Shown piece by piece: positions 54,452 through 63,584 of a DNA stretch of 64,000 nt (its first letter is position 1; each line of letters opens with the position of its first letter). Origin of the DNA: Streptomyces koelreuteriae (lineage in GTDB: Bacteria; Actinomycetota; Actinomycetes; Streptomycetales; Streptomycetaceae); assembly GCF_018604545.1 (NCBI RefSeq), contig NZ_CP075896.1, positions 7,316,001 through 7,380,000 on the forward strand, given 5' to 3'. The position numbers and the translations under genes are program-made. The notes below the pieces were generated by a model that did not search any database, was not told the DNA's origin, and was given only the letters and a program-made list of their open reading frames with translations.

Positions 54452-55312
54452 TTACGCGCCGGCGGCTGTCCCGGCGATGTAATCCAACGAGTCCTCGGGC
54501 GAAAGGGCGTGGATCTGAAGGGCGTTGAAGGCCTCCGTGTAGGCCTGGAGGTCTTCTTTCCGTTCGAGGTAGAGGCTACTCGTCAAGTGGTCGAGAACAA
54601 CCACGTTCAGATCAGAAGTGCTCGAAAATGAGAAAACAACGAAAGGGCCGGTGACTCCGATGTGCGCCCCGGCGGCGAACGGCAGTACCTGGAGCCGCAC
54701 TTGGGGCAGGCGCGCCGCCTCGACCAGCCGTTCCAGCTGCCGGGCCATCACTCCGGGCCCGCCCACCTCCCGCCGCAGCACGGCCTCGTCCAGGACGGCG
54801 CTCAGCTCCAGCGGCGGATCCGCGCGCAGCACGTCCTGCCGGGCCAGTCGCACCTCGACCAGCGTGTCGAGCCGGTCCTCCGACAGTCCCTCCACGGCGG
54901 CCTTCGTCACCGCACGCGCGTACTCGGGCGTCTGGAGCAGCCCCGGGACGACGGTGGTCTCCAGCGTGCGCATCGCCGTGGCCTGGGACTCCAGGCTGAT
55001 GAAGTCCCGGTAGGTCGGCGGCAGCACCCCTCGGTAGGCGTGCCACCAGTGGTGCCGGCCGCTCCCGTCCTCGGACTCCGCCAACACCAGGAGCAGTTCG
55101 CGGAGTTGGCAGTCCGCCACACCGTAGGCGTCGAGGAGTAACCGCACATCGGCCGGTTTCACCCCGCTCGTGCCCGTCTCGATCCGGCTGACCTTGGACT
55201 GGTGCCAGCCCACCAGCCGGGCCGCCTCACCACTGGTGAGACCCGCCGAGGTGCGCAGCGCGCGCAGTTCGGCGCCCAGTTTCCGGCGGCGCACCGCGGG
55301 ACCGTGCTGCAT
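54452..55312 (-). CDS. Scr1-like XRE-family regulator with DUF5753 domain (TTA codon)
   Basis: 286 aa. The N-terminal helix-turn-helix is LRTSAGLTSGEAARLVGWHQSKVSRIE, read in two parts around residues 16-45. It is followed by the DUF5753 domain (about 95-275; VVPGLLQTPEYARAV and VLPFAAGAHIGVTGPFVVF are typical). Codon 58 is TTA (55139-55141), so synthesis may depend on bldA. It precedes DUF397 and is divergent from a small ATPase, the common Scr1-DUF397-ATPase arrangement of Streptomyces. Confidence 0.93.
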   Translation of the reverse strand: MQHGPAVRRRKLGAELRALRTSAGLTSGEAARLVGWHQSKVSRIETGTSGVKPADVRLLLDAYGVADCQLRELLLVLAESEDGSGRHHWWHAYRGVLPPTYRDFISLESQATAMRTLETTVVPGLLQTPEYARAVTKAAVEGLSEDRLDTLVEVRLARQDVLRADPPLELSAVLDEAVLRREVGGPGVMARQLERLVEAARLPQVRLQVLPFAAGAHIGVTGPFVVFSFSSTSDLNVVVLDHLTSSLYLERKEDLQAYTEAFNALQIHALSPEDSLDYIAGTAAGA

Positions 55313-55383
55313 GGGCTTCTCCTTACTCCTTCCGAGCCACCCGAATACGGTCTCGCGTCGTAGAGTTCACCGCTTTGGGCGAC

Positions 55384-55399
55384 AGATATATGCATATCT
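55384..55399. promoter_or_regulatory. AT-rich palindrome between the Scr1-like gene and the ATPase gene
   Basis: agatat and atatct flank atgc, a 16-bp, mostly AT inverted repeat in a GC-rich chromosome. It lies centrally in the 135-nt divergent region. It is a plausible promoter or an operator for the XRE regulator. Confidence 0.5.
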
Positions 55400-55447
55400 T
55401 GGTGGATCGCCGCCCTTCGCGGGTGTTCTGGTGGCACTCTGGCGGCG

Positions 55448-55984
55448 ATGCACCAGTCCGGGACCGTACTCGAACCATCCGCTCCATGTCGGACTCCGGT
55501 CCCGTGGGAAAGGGACGACGTCGCCATGGCAGACCATCTGGAATCATCCGTCACTCTGCCGAGCGATCCCGCCTCGGTCTCCGCAGCGCGTGTCTACGTG
55601 GTGGACACGCTGACGGAGTGGGGTCTGCCGGCGGACACGGAGGTGTCCGACACCGTCCGGCTCATCATCTCCGAGCTCGCCACCAACGCCGTCCAGCACA
55701 CCTTCGGGCAGTCGCCCACGTTCACGGTGGACGTCGTGCTCGACCGCGACGAGCGGCTGCATATCGGTGTCACGGACAGCCACCCGCGGTTCCCCAGACG
55801 GCTCCCCGCCGCCGTCCAGCAGGACAACGGCCGCGGTCTGGTCATCATCCGCTGGCTGACCGCCGAATGCGGCGGCAGGCTCAGGATCCGCCCCACCCGT
55901 GAGGGCGGCAAGACCATCTCGGTCGAACTTCCGTGGACCGTCCCGGCCCAGCCCATGACGGCGGCGGGACAGCAGGAGCCGTAG
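55448..55984 (+). CDS. Anti-sigma-factor-like ATP-binding protein (HATPase_c)
   Basis: 178 aa from ATG 55448 (a second ATG at 55526 would give 152 aa). The GHKL ATP-binding motifs are visible: ISELATNAVQHTF (N-box), VTDSHPRFPRRL (G1) and NGRGLVIIRWLTAECG (G2). These SpoIIAB/RsbW-like proteins bind sigma or anti-anti-sigma factors. The gene belongs to the Scr1/DUF397 neighbourhood. The target is not predictable. Confidence 0.9.
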   Translation: MHQSGTVLEPSAPCRTPVPWERDDVAMADHLESSVTLPSDPASVSAARVYVVDTLTEWGLPADTEVSDTVRLIISELATNAVQHTFGQSPTFTVDVVLDRDERLHIGVTDSHPRFPRRLPAAVQQDNGRGLVIIRWLTAECGGRLRIRPTREGGKTISVELPWTVPAQPMTAAGQQEP

Positions 55985-56262
55985 CCTCGGCGCGCCGGCC
56001 CCGAGCGCGCGCACGCCCCGTCGGCGTGAGCGACGTCCGCGCCGCCCTCTCCCCGAAGCCTGGCATCACCGCCGCGGCGACGCCTCTCGGCGCGACGCTC
56101 CTCCTCCCCGACGCGGTGCGGGGTTCCTGACGGCGCCTCGGCGCGCCGCCTCGTGGACAGCGGGCTCCGGATCCCCGCAGCCGCCGTTCGATCTCTACGC
56201 CCGTCCGGGTGGCCCGGACCTCTTGGAGCTGCTCGACCACCATGCGGTGGGCGCGCTGGAGT
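55985..56262. other. Intergenic stretch without a supported gene
   Basis: About 280 nt between the ATPase stop and the terminator of the NlpC/P60 gene. It is very GC-rich with many small cgc/gcg repeats. Open frames here do not show normal codon bias or any recognisable product. Confidence 0.6.
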
Positions 56263-56301
56263 GGGCGTGCGGCGGTGTGTCTCAGGCGTCGCCGCACGCC
56301 C
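56263..56301 (-). terminator. Strong 12-bp terminator hairpin of the NlpC/P60 gene
   Basis: gggcgtgcggcg and cgccgcacgccc pair perfectly over 12 bp around a 15-nt loop. On the minus strand it begins 6 nt after the stop codon of the NlpC/P60 gene. It has no U-tract but is very stable, as expected for Streptomyces. Confidence 0.85.
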
Positions 56302-56307
56302 GTCGGG

Positions 56308-56781
56308 TTACTTCACGCGCCCGTACCAGACGCTCTTGGTCCAGATCTTCTGCAGCCGCACCACGTCCCCGCTCTTGGGGGCGTGCCAGAGCTTGTTCTT
56401 ACCCGCGTAGATACCCACGTGGTACACGTTCCGGCCCGAGTGGAAGAACACCAGGTCTCCGGCCTTGCGGTTCTGGGCGGAGATGTGGCGGGTCTTGTTG
56501 TACTGCTGGGCGGCCGTGCGCGGCAGCTTCTTGCCGACCTTCTTGAACGAGTACAGCGTCAGGCCCGAGCAGTCGAACCGGTGCGGGCCGACGGCGCCGT
56601 ACTTGTAGGGCGATCCCTTCTTCGAGGCCGCTATCTGGAGTGCCTTGGTCGCCGGCGTGGCCGCCGCTGCCTCGGAGGAGAAGCCGGGGGCCACGATCGA
56701 GCCGCCCACGGCGGCGATGGTGAGGGCCGAGGCCGTACCGGCTCGGGCCATCAGCGACGGGACACGATTGAGCGCAGTCAT
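56308..56781 (-). CDS. Secreted NlpC/P60 cell-wall hydrolase
   Basis: 157 aa. A signal peptide (to about residue 40, ending SSEAAAATP) is followed by a compact NlpC/P60 domain. FDCSGLTLYSFKKVG carries the catalytic Cys, YHVGIYAG the His, and LWHAPKSG the third polar residue. The enzyme cleaves peptidoglycan stem peptides. There is no LysM or other wall-binding domain, so it is a minimal form. The ATG at 56781 follows GAAGGG. Expression is probably controlled by the ydaO-type riboswitch just upstream. Confidence 0.94.
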   Translation of the reverse strand: MTALNRVPSLMARAGTASALTIAAVGGSIVAPGFSSEAAAATPATKALQIAASKKGSPYKYGAVGPHRFDCSGLTLYSFKKVGKKLPRTAAQQYNKTRHISAQNRKAGDLVFFHSGRNVYHVGIYAGKNKLWHAPKSGDVVRLQKIWTKSVWYGRVK

Positions 56782-56787
56782 GCGCAA

Positions 56788-56925
56788 CCCTTCGTCAGCC
56801 GCCTGTGAAGGATGACCTGTCGGATTCGGGCTGGCGAAGTTGCCCGGCCGCTGACGCGGCTTCACCCCAAGGGCTGCTCGGGTCCGGTCATGGCGTGACC
56901 GTCCCGGCGACCCGTCGTGCTTGGG
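56788..56925 (-). ncRNA. ydaO-yuaA (cyclic di-AMP) riboswitch
   Basis: Read on the minus strand, the leader contains CGGGTCGCCGGGACGG, CTTGGGGTGAAG and CCCGAATCCGACAGG, ending with ACAGGCGGCTGACGAAGG. These match the conserved blocks of the ydaO aptamer (UUGGGGUGAA, CCCGAAUCCGUCAGCUAACC, AGGCG). In Streptomyces this riboswitch commonly precedes Rpf and NlpC/P60 wall-hydrolase genes, where c-di-AMP binding lowers expression. The 3' boundary is only a few bases from the ribosome-binding site. The ends are approximate. Confidence 0.9.
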
Positions 56926-57110
56926 TCCTCCACTCCTGCCGATCCACTCCTGTCGACCGGTCATCCAGGCGGCGGCAGGACTCGGCGTCCGCCCGGATCG
57001 CCCCGCCGCTGTGGCGGGGGCTTGTCGTCAGTCAGGGATCTTGACTGATGGTTGTCATGAAATCCCAACGGAACCGGGGATTTGTGTTGTTACTCACCAC
57101 TCACCCGTTC

Positions 57111-57146
57111 GGGTGGACACGTCTGTGTTCGACCGGGTGTCCACCC
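57111..57146 (-). terminator. 10-bp inverted repeat downstream of the clpP operon
   Basis: gggtggacac and gtgtccaccc pair perfectly with a 16-nt loop that contains a further gtc/gac pair. It lies about 200 nt after the hypothetical gene and about 185 nt before the riboswitch. It may terminate the clpP transcript, or be an operator for the NlpC/P60 promoter. The rest of 56926-57343 shows nothing recognisable. Confidence 0.4.
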
Positions 57147-57343
57147 CGCCGCGCACCGTCGGACCAGCGACGGAATGTCCCATTCCGCCCCTCGACCCCG
57201 CGCGTCGCGCAACCGTGACGGTCCAAAAATTGGTGTCCCGTCTACTCCGAACAGCGGTACGTCGTTTGGCTCGTTTCGACTCAAGCGCGGACGTCACGTC
57301 GACAGAGCAGGGTCCCGGAGCCGACGGATCCGCCGGCTCCGCG

Positions 57344-57652
57344 TCAACCGACGGACTCCGGGGGCAGGGCGACGCGGGCGGTGCGGCGCTCGCCGTCCAG
57401 CACCCGCAGCGCCCGGGCCAGTGTGTCGGCGTGCAGTTCCGTCTCGCCCCGCTGGTGCATCAGGGCCAGTGCGTCCCGCAGCGCGGTCGCCTTGCCGACC
57501 AGGGCCTGCGCGGCCCTCAGTCCGCGGTAGGTGTCGCCGTGCAGCGCCGGATTGATCCGGCCCAGCAGGTCCACGACCTCGAGGTAACGGTCGATCAGCT
57601 CCGCCTCCGCGCGGGTCAGGGCGGGCAGCGGAGGCAGTTCGGGAGGCAGCAC
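57344..57652 (-). CDS. Hypothetical protein co-encoded with ClpP
   Basis: 102 aa, mostly alpha-helical and leucine/alanine-rich. It has a Pro-rich N-terminus (LPPELPPLPALT) and two amphipathic helices (about 15-55 and 60-95). No family is recognised. The GTG at 57652 lies 7 nt after the clpP stop, so it is probably translated from the same mRNA and might work with that ClpP. Confidence 0.75.
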   Translation of the reverse strand: MLPPELPPLPALTRAEAELIDRYLEVVDLLGRINPALHGDTYRGLRAAQALVGKATALRDALALMHQRGETELHADTLARALRVLDGERRTARVALPPESVG

Positions 57653-57659
57653 CGGCGGC

Positions 57660-58295
57660 TCACCGTCCGGTCGGCGCGGCCATGGTGGCCTTGCGGTCGG
57701 GGACGATCCGGTCCACCAGGCCGTACTCCACCGCCTCCTGGGCGGTGAGCACCTTGTCCCGCTCGATGTCCTCGCTCACCTGCTCCCGGGTGCGGCCGGT
57801 GTGCAGCGCGAGCATCTCCTCCATGCGGGTCCGGATCCGCGTCAGCTCGTCGGCCTGGATCGCCAGATCACTGGCCTGTCCCTGGACCGGCTCGGGCAGG
57901 GCGGGCTGATGGATCACCAGACGCGCGTCCGGCAGCATGGACCGCTTGCCCGGCGTGCCGGCCGCCAGCAGCACCGTGGCGGCCGCCCCGGCCTGGCCCA
58001 GGCAGACCGTCTCCACGTCGCAGGTGACGTAGCGCATCGTGTCGTAGAGGGCGGTCATCGCGTGGAACGCGCCGCCGGGGGAGTTGATGTAGAGCTGGAT
58101 GTCGCGGTCCGGGGCCTGGTGCTCGAGGTACATGAACTGGGCCATCACGTCGTTCGCCGAGATCTCGTCCACCGGCGTCCCGAGAAAGACGATCCGCTCC
58201 TCCAGCAGCTTCGAGTACGGGTCCATGGTCCGTTGCCCGGAACTCGTGCGTTCCGTGAGCTCGGGCAGCACGTGACGGGCGGACGGTCGGGTCAT
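57660..58295 (-). CDS. clpP: ClpP-family protein lacking the catalytic serine
   Basis: 211 aa. The fold signatures are present: LYINSPGGAFHAM (about residue 68), the His triad member in RLVIHQPAL (His129) and Asp in ERDKVLTAQEAVEYG (Asp180). At the nucleophile position, where GQAAS is expected, the sequence reads GQAGAAAT, so Ser is replaced by Ala104. The nucleotide sequence (57984-57986) encodes Ala plainly. It is probably a non-catalytic ring subunit or a regulator, as with cyanobacterial ClpR. ATG 58295 follows GAGGAGGGG. Confidence 0.92.
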   Translation of the reverse strand: MTRPSARHVLPELTERTSSGQRTMDPYSKLLEERIVFLGTPVDEISANDVMAQFMYLEHQAPDRDIQLYINSPGGAFHAMTALYDTMRYVTCDVETVCLGQAGAAATVLLAAGTPGKRSMLPDARLVIHQPALPEPVQGQASDLAIQADELTRIRTRMEEMLALHTGRTREQVSEDIERDKVLTAQEAVEYGLVDRIVPDRKATMAAPTGR

Positions 58296-58350
58296 GGTGA
58301 ACCCCTCCTCGCGGCAGGGCTGTCCTCGGCGACAGCTTCCTCTGTGAAAA

Positions 58351-58378
58351 ATGTACAGGACGTACATCGCGTTATGAT
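58351..58378 (+). promoter_or_regulatory. Leaderless promoter of the phd-like gene with overlapping operator
   Basis: A perfect inverted repeat (atgtac-N5-gtacat, 58351-58367) is followed by TATGAT at 58373-58378. The expected transcription start, about 7 nt downstream, coincides with the ATG at 58385, so the mRNA would be leaderless. The palindrome covers the -35 region, fitting autorepression by the antitoxin; the divergent clpP start is only 56 nt away. Confidence 0.65.
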
Positions 58379-58384
58379 GAGGAC

Positions 58385-58672
58385 ATGGCCTACGAGATTC
58401 CGGTGACGCAAGCCAGGGCTGAGCTCGCCGACCTGATCAACCGCGTGGTGTACGCCGGTGAGCGCGTCGTCGTCACCCGGCACGGCAAGCCCCTCGTCGC
58501 CCTCGTCTCGGCCGATGACCTGCGCCGACTCGAAGAGGCCCAGGAGCTCGCGGAGACCGCCGAGGAGCAGGTGGTCAGCGCCGTCTCCACGGTCCGCGAG
58601 GTCGCGTCCGCTCCTCGCGAACGGCAGCGGTTCGGGATCGCGGCGGAGCATCGGGGGGCCGGCCCGGCGTAG
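58385..58672 (+). CDS. Phd/YefM-family antitoxin, orphan
   Basis: 95 aa. IPVTQARAELADLINRVVYAGERVVVTRHGKPLVALVS, read in two overlapping blocks, is the Phd/YefM DNA-binding domain. The Ala/Glu-rich C-terminal half would bind a toxin. No toxin gene follows: the next gene is ureA, 156 nt downstream. It may be an orphan repressor of itself and perhaps of the divergent clpP paralogue, with which it shares 89 nt of upstream sequence. Confidence 0.9.
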   Translation: MAYEIPVTQARAELADLINRVVYAGERVVVTRHGKPLVALVSADDLRRLEEAQELAETAEEQVVSAVSTVREVASAPRERQRFGIAAEHRGAGPA

Positions 58673-58828
58673 CTTTCCGGGCGCGTCGCACAGGCCTGGA
58701 GGATCACAGCTCGGTTAACGTGCCCGAAACCCGGTCCAACTAGCCTGCCGCCACGCCACCAGGGCTTTTCCCCGGGGCTGCGGCAGCCGGGCCCCGCACG
58801 GTCCGGAGCGAGGACTGTGAGGTGGGAC

Positions 58829-59131
<303 letters not shown>

Positions 59132-59143
59132 CGGGGAGCCGCC

Positions 59144-59447
59144 GTGATTCCCGGAGAGATCCTCTTCGCCGAGGACCCGATTGCGTACAACGAGGGCCGC
59201 GAGGTCACCCGGCTGACCGTCCTCAACGCCGCCGACCGGCCCGTCCAGGTCGGCTCCCACTACCACTTCGCCGAGGCCAACCCCGGCCTGGAGTTCGACC
59301 GCGCCGCGGCCCGCGGAAAGCGGCTGAACGTCGCCGCCGGGACGGCCGTGCGCTTCGAACCCGGGATCCCCGTCGACGTCGAACTCGTTCCGCTCACCGG
59401 CGCCCGTGTCGTGCCCGGACTGCGCGGTGAGACCGGAGGTGCCCTCG

Positions 59448-59455
<8 letters not shown>
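59144..59455 (+). CDS. ureB: Urease beta subunit
   Basis: 103 aa. MIPGEILFAEDPIAYNEGRE and VQVGSHYHFAEANPGLEFDR contain the conserved core of the beta subunit. It assembles with UreA and UreC as the (abc)3 apoenzyme. The GTG at 59144 is 12 nt after the ureA stop; the stop overlaps the ureC start (ATGCCTGA). Confidence 0.96.
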
Positions 59456-61169
<1,714 letters not shown>

Positions 61170-61179
61170 GGACGCCCTG

Positions 61180-61854
61180 ATGTCACGAGCAGCGCTTCTC
61201 GTCCTGGCCGACGGCCGTTTCCCCGCCGGCGGCCACGCACACTCCGGCGGGGCCGAGGCCGCGGTCAAGGCCGGGCGCATCAAGGGAGCGGCGAGCCTCG
61301 CCGACTTCTGCCGGGGGCGCCTGCACACGGCCGGATCGGTCGCCGCGGCGCTCTCGGCCGCCGCCGCGCTCGGCATCGACCCCGTCACGCTGGACCGTGC
61401 CGCGGACGCCCGTACGCCCTCGCCCGCGCTGCGGGTCGCCGCACGCAGGCTGGGCCGCCAGCTCATGCGGGCCGCCCGTTCGACCTGGCCGTCCGCTGAA
61501 CTGGACGCCTTGGCACGCGAGTTCCCCAAGGGCGCCCATCAGCCGGTCGTGCTCGGCCTGACGGCCCGGGCGGCCGGTCTCGGACCGGTCGACGCGGCGT
61601 ACTGCGCGGCCTACGAGAGCGTGAGCGGCCCGGCCACGGCGACCGTCCGCCTGCTGAGCCTGGACCCCTTCGACGCGACGGGCGTACTGGCCCGTCTGGC
61701 ACCGGAGTTGGACCAAGTCGTGGACCGCGCGGTGGAGGCGGCGCGGAGAGTCGTCGACGAGGGGGTCGACGCGTTGCCGGCGGGCTCGGCACCATTGCTG
61801 GAGATCGGAGCGGAGGTGCACGCGGGCTGGCCGGTACGCCTGTTCGCCTCGTAG
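61180..61854 (+). CDS. ureF: Urease accessory protein UreF
   Basis: 224 aa all-helical protein. LLVLADGRFPAGGHAHSGG (residues 5-23) and the C-terminal LLEIGAEVHAGWPVRLFAS are typical of UreF. It bridges UreG and UreD on the apo-urease and gates GTP-dependent nickel loading. The ATG at 61180 is 10 nt after the ureC stop. It is followed by a dispersed repeat before ureG. Confidence 0.94.
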   Translation: MSRAALLVLADGRFPAGGHAHSGGAEAAVKAGRIKGAASLADFCRGRLHTAGSVAAALSAAAALGIDPVTLDRAADARTPSPALRVAARRLGRQLMRAARSTWPSAELDALAREFPKGAHQPVVLGLTARAAGLGPVDAAYCAAYESVSGPATATVRLLSLDPFDATGVLARLAPELDQVVDRAVEAARRVVDEGVDALPAGSAPLLEIGAEVHAGWPVRLFAS

Positions 61855-61862
61855 CCGCTCGC

Positions 61863-61935
61863 CCCAGGGGCGCGGGGCTGTGTTCGATATGCGGCTCCGC
61901 CGCGTGAGCGCGACAAGCCCCCACCCACCCGCACC
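61863..61935. repeat. Dispersed intergenic repeat of Streptomyces (ccccaggggcgcgggg type)
   Basis: The sequence begins ccccaggggcgcggggctg, continues with gcggctccgccgcgtgagcg and ends cccccacccacccgcacccc. I recognise this block as a highly repeated intergenic element of Streptomyces genomes. It contains gcggctccgccgc, a small palindrome, and can fold. It sits between ureF and ureG and may act as a partial terminator or RNA-stability element. Confidence 0.8.
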
Positions 61936-62004
61936 CCGAAACCCGCGCCCACCACCCCGAACCCGGTCGTCCCAAACCAGGACCCGCCCAACCAGGAGCC
62001 GCAC

Positions 62005-62682
62005 ATGCACCTCGACCACCACCACGACGGCGCGCCAGCCGTCAGCGCCGACGCCCACCGCCCCGACGGCACCCGCAGAGCGCTCCGCATCGGCCTCGGC
62101 GGCCCCGTCGGCTCAGGAAAGACCGCCACCGTCGCCGCCCTCTGCCGCGCGCTGCGGGACGAGCTGTCGCTCGCGGTCGTCACCAACGACATCTACACCC
62201 GGGAGGACGCCGAGTTCCTGCTCCGGGAAGCCGTGCTGCCGCCCGAGCGGATCACCGCCGTGGAGACGGGCGCCTGCCCGCACACCGCGATCCGGGACGA
62301 CATCTCCGCCAACCTGGAAGCGGTGGAGGACCTGGAGGACGCCGTCGGGCCGCTGGACCTGGTCCTCGTGGAGTCCGGCGGGGACAACCTCACCGCGACC
62401 TTCTCCAAGGGGCTCGTCGACGCGCAGATCTTCGTTATCGACGTGGCCGGGGGCGATGACATCCCGCGCAAGGGCGGGCCGGGCGTGACCACCGCCGACC
62501 TGCTCATCGTCAACAAGACCGACCTCGCACCGTACGTCGGCTCCGACCTCGCGCGCATGGCGGCCGACGCCAAGGCGCAGCGGGCCGAACTGCCGGTCGT
62601 CTTCCAGTCGTTGCGGAGCGAGGCCGGGGTGTCGGACGTCGCCGCATGGGTCCGGGCACAGCTCGCCGCGTGGGCGGCGTGA
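62005..62682 (+). CDS. ureG: Urease accessory GTPase UreG
   Basis: 225 aa SIMIBI GTPase. P-loop GLGGPVGSGKTATVAAL (about residue 31), the switch region VTNDIYTREDAEFL, the nickel site CPH in VETGACPHTAIRDD, and NKTDLAPYVG are intact. A His-rich N-terminus (MHLDHHHDG) may store nickel, which is notable because no ureE is present. It is separated from ureF by 150 nt holding a dispersed repeat. Confidence 0.96.
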   Translation: MHLDHHHDGAPAVSADAHRPDGTRRALRIGLGGPVGSGKTATVAALCRALRDELSLAVVTNDIYTREDAEFLLREAVLPPERITAVETGACPHTAIRDDISANLEAVEDLEDAVGPLDLVLVESGGDNLTATFSKGLVDAQIFVIDVAGGDDIPRKGGPGVTTADLLIVNKTDLAPYVGSDLARMAADAKAQRAELPVVFQSLRSEAGVSDVAAWVRAQLAAWAA

Positions 62683-63443
62683 GCGTGCTCGGCACCGGGG
62701 TGCGGTCCGTCGCGCGGATCGTCGCCCGGGACGACGGCCGGGGCGGGACCTCCCTGCCCGTGCTGGAGAGCGACGGCCCGCTGGCGCTGCGGCGGACCAG
62801 GGCGAGCGGCCCCGAGGCGCGGGTCATGCTCGTCGGGGCGATGAGCGGCCCGCTCGGCGGCGACCACTTCACCGTGGAGGCCCGGGTGGAGGAGGCGGCC
62901 CGGCTGTCGGTCGGGTCGGCCGCCGCCACCATCGCGCTGCCGGGACAGTCGAAGAGCGAGGCACGCTACGACGTGCGGCTCGATGTCGCCGACGGTGCCG
63001 AACTGCACTGGCTGCCGGAGCAGTTGATCTCCGCCCAGGGCAGCGACCTGTATGTCACGACCCGCGTCGATCTCGCCGCCACGGCCCGGCTCGTGCTGCG
63101 CGAGGAGCAGGTGCTCGGACGCGTCGGTGAGGAACCCGGACGGCTGACGAGCCGTCTGACGTTGCGGATCGCCGAGCGGACCGTGCTCGACCAGGAGCTG
63201 GCCTGTGGGCCCGGCGCGCCGGGCGGCTGGGACGGGCCCGCCGTCCTCGGGGGACACCGGGCGGTCGGGCAACTGGTCGTCGTACGGCCGGAGTTCTCCG
63301 TCGAACCGGTGACGGCCCGGGCGCTGGGGGAGGGGGCGTCGGTCGTGCCGCTCGCCGGACCCGCCGGGCTGGTGACGGCCGTGGCGCAGGACGCGCTGCG
63401 GCTGCGGCGGCTGCTCGACGAGGCGCTGACGTCCCTCGCGTAG
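62679..63443 (+). CDS. ureD: Urease accessory protein UreD (UreH)
   Basis: 254 aa. ALRRTRASGPEARVMLVGAMSGPLGGDHF (two blocks, about residues 33-62) and LHWLPEQLISAQGSDLYV match UreD, a nickel-channel scaffold that binds apo-urease with UreF. The GTG at 62679 overlaps the ureG stop (GTGA) and is preferred over GTG 62670. Last gene of the urease operon. Confidence 0.92.
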   Translation: MSVLGTGVRSVARIVARDDGRGGTSLPVLESDGPLALRRTRASGPEARVMLVGAMSGPLGGDHFTVEARVEEAARLSVGSAAATIALPGQSKSEARYDVRLDVADGAELHWLPEQLISAQGSDLYVTTRVDLAATARLVLREEQVLGRVGEEPGRLTSRLTLRIAERTVLDQELACGPGAPGGWDGPAVLGGHRAVGQLVVVRPEFSVEPVTARALGEGASVVPLAGPAGLVTAVAQDALRLRRLLDEALTSLA

Positions 63444-63546
63444 ACGCTCGGTCAGGCGTCCGTAGAGCAGCACCCGTTCTCCGTTTATCGGATTGGCAAA
63501 GAAGCGCGACGGACCCTGTTCTCAGTGACCTCACAGCCGCGAGGAT

Positions 63547-63575
63547 CCCCGTACTGATCGCAACGATGTACGGGG
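63547..63575 (+). promoter_or_regulatory. Hairpin covering the ribosome-binding site of the peptidase gene
   Basis: ccccgtac and gtacgggg pair over 8 bp around a 13-nt loop. The right arm merges with the ribosome-binding site GGGGAGG (63572-63578) of the TTG start at 63585. If transcribed, it would limit initiation until opened, a plausible translational switch. Confidence 0.5.
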
Positions 63576-63584
63576 AGGTCCCCC

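Noticed and set aside
57660..58295. ClpP serine loss as a sequencing error
   Set aside because: The surrounding residues (GQAGAAAT) differ at several positions from GQAAS, which a single base error cannot give; still worth a check.
61863..61935. The ureF-ureG spacer as a mobile element or small RNA gene
   Set aside because: It has no ORF or terminal repeats; it matches a known type of dispersed intergenic repeat of Streptomyces.
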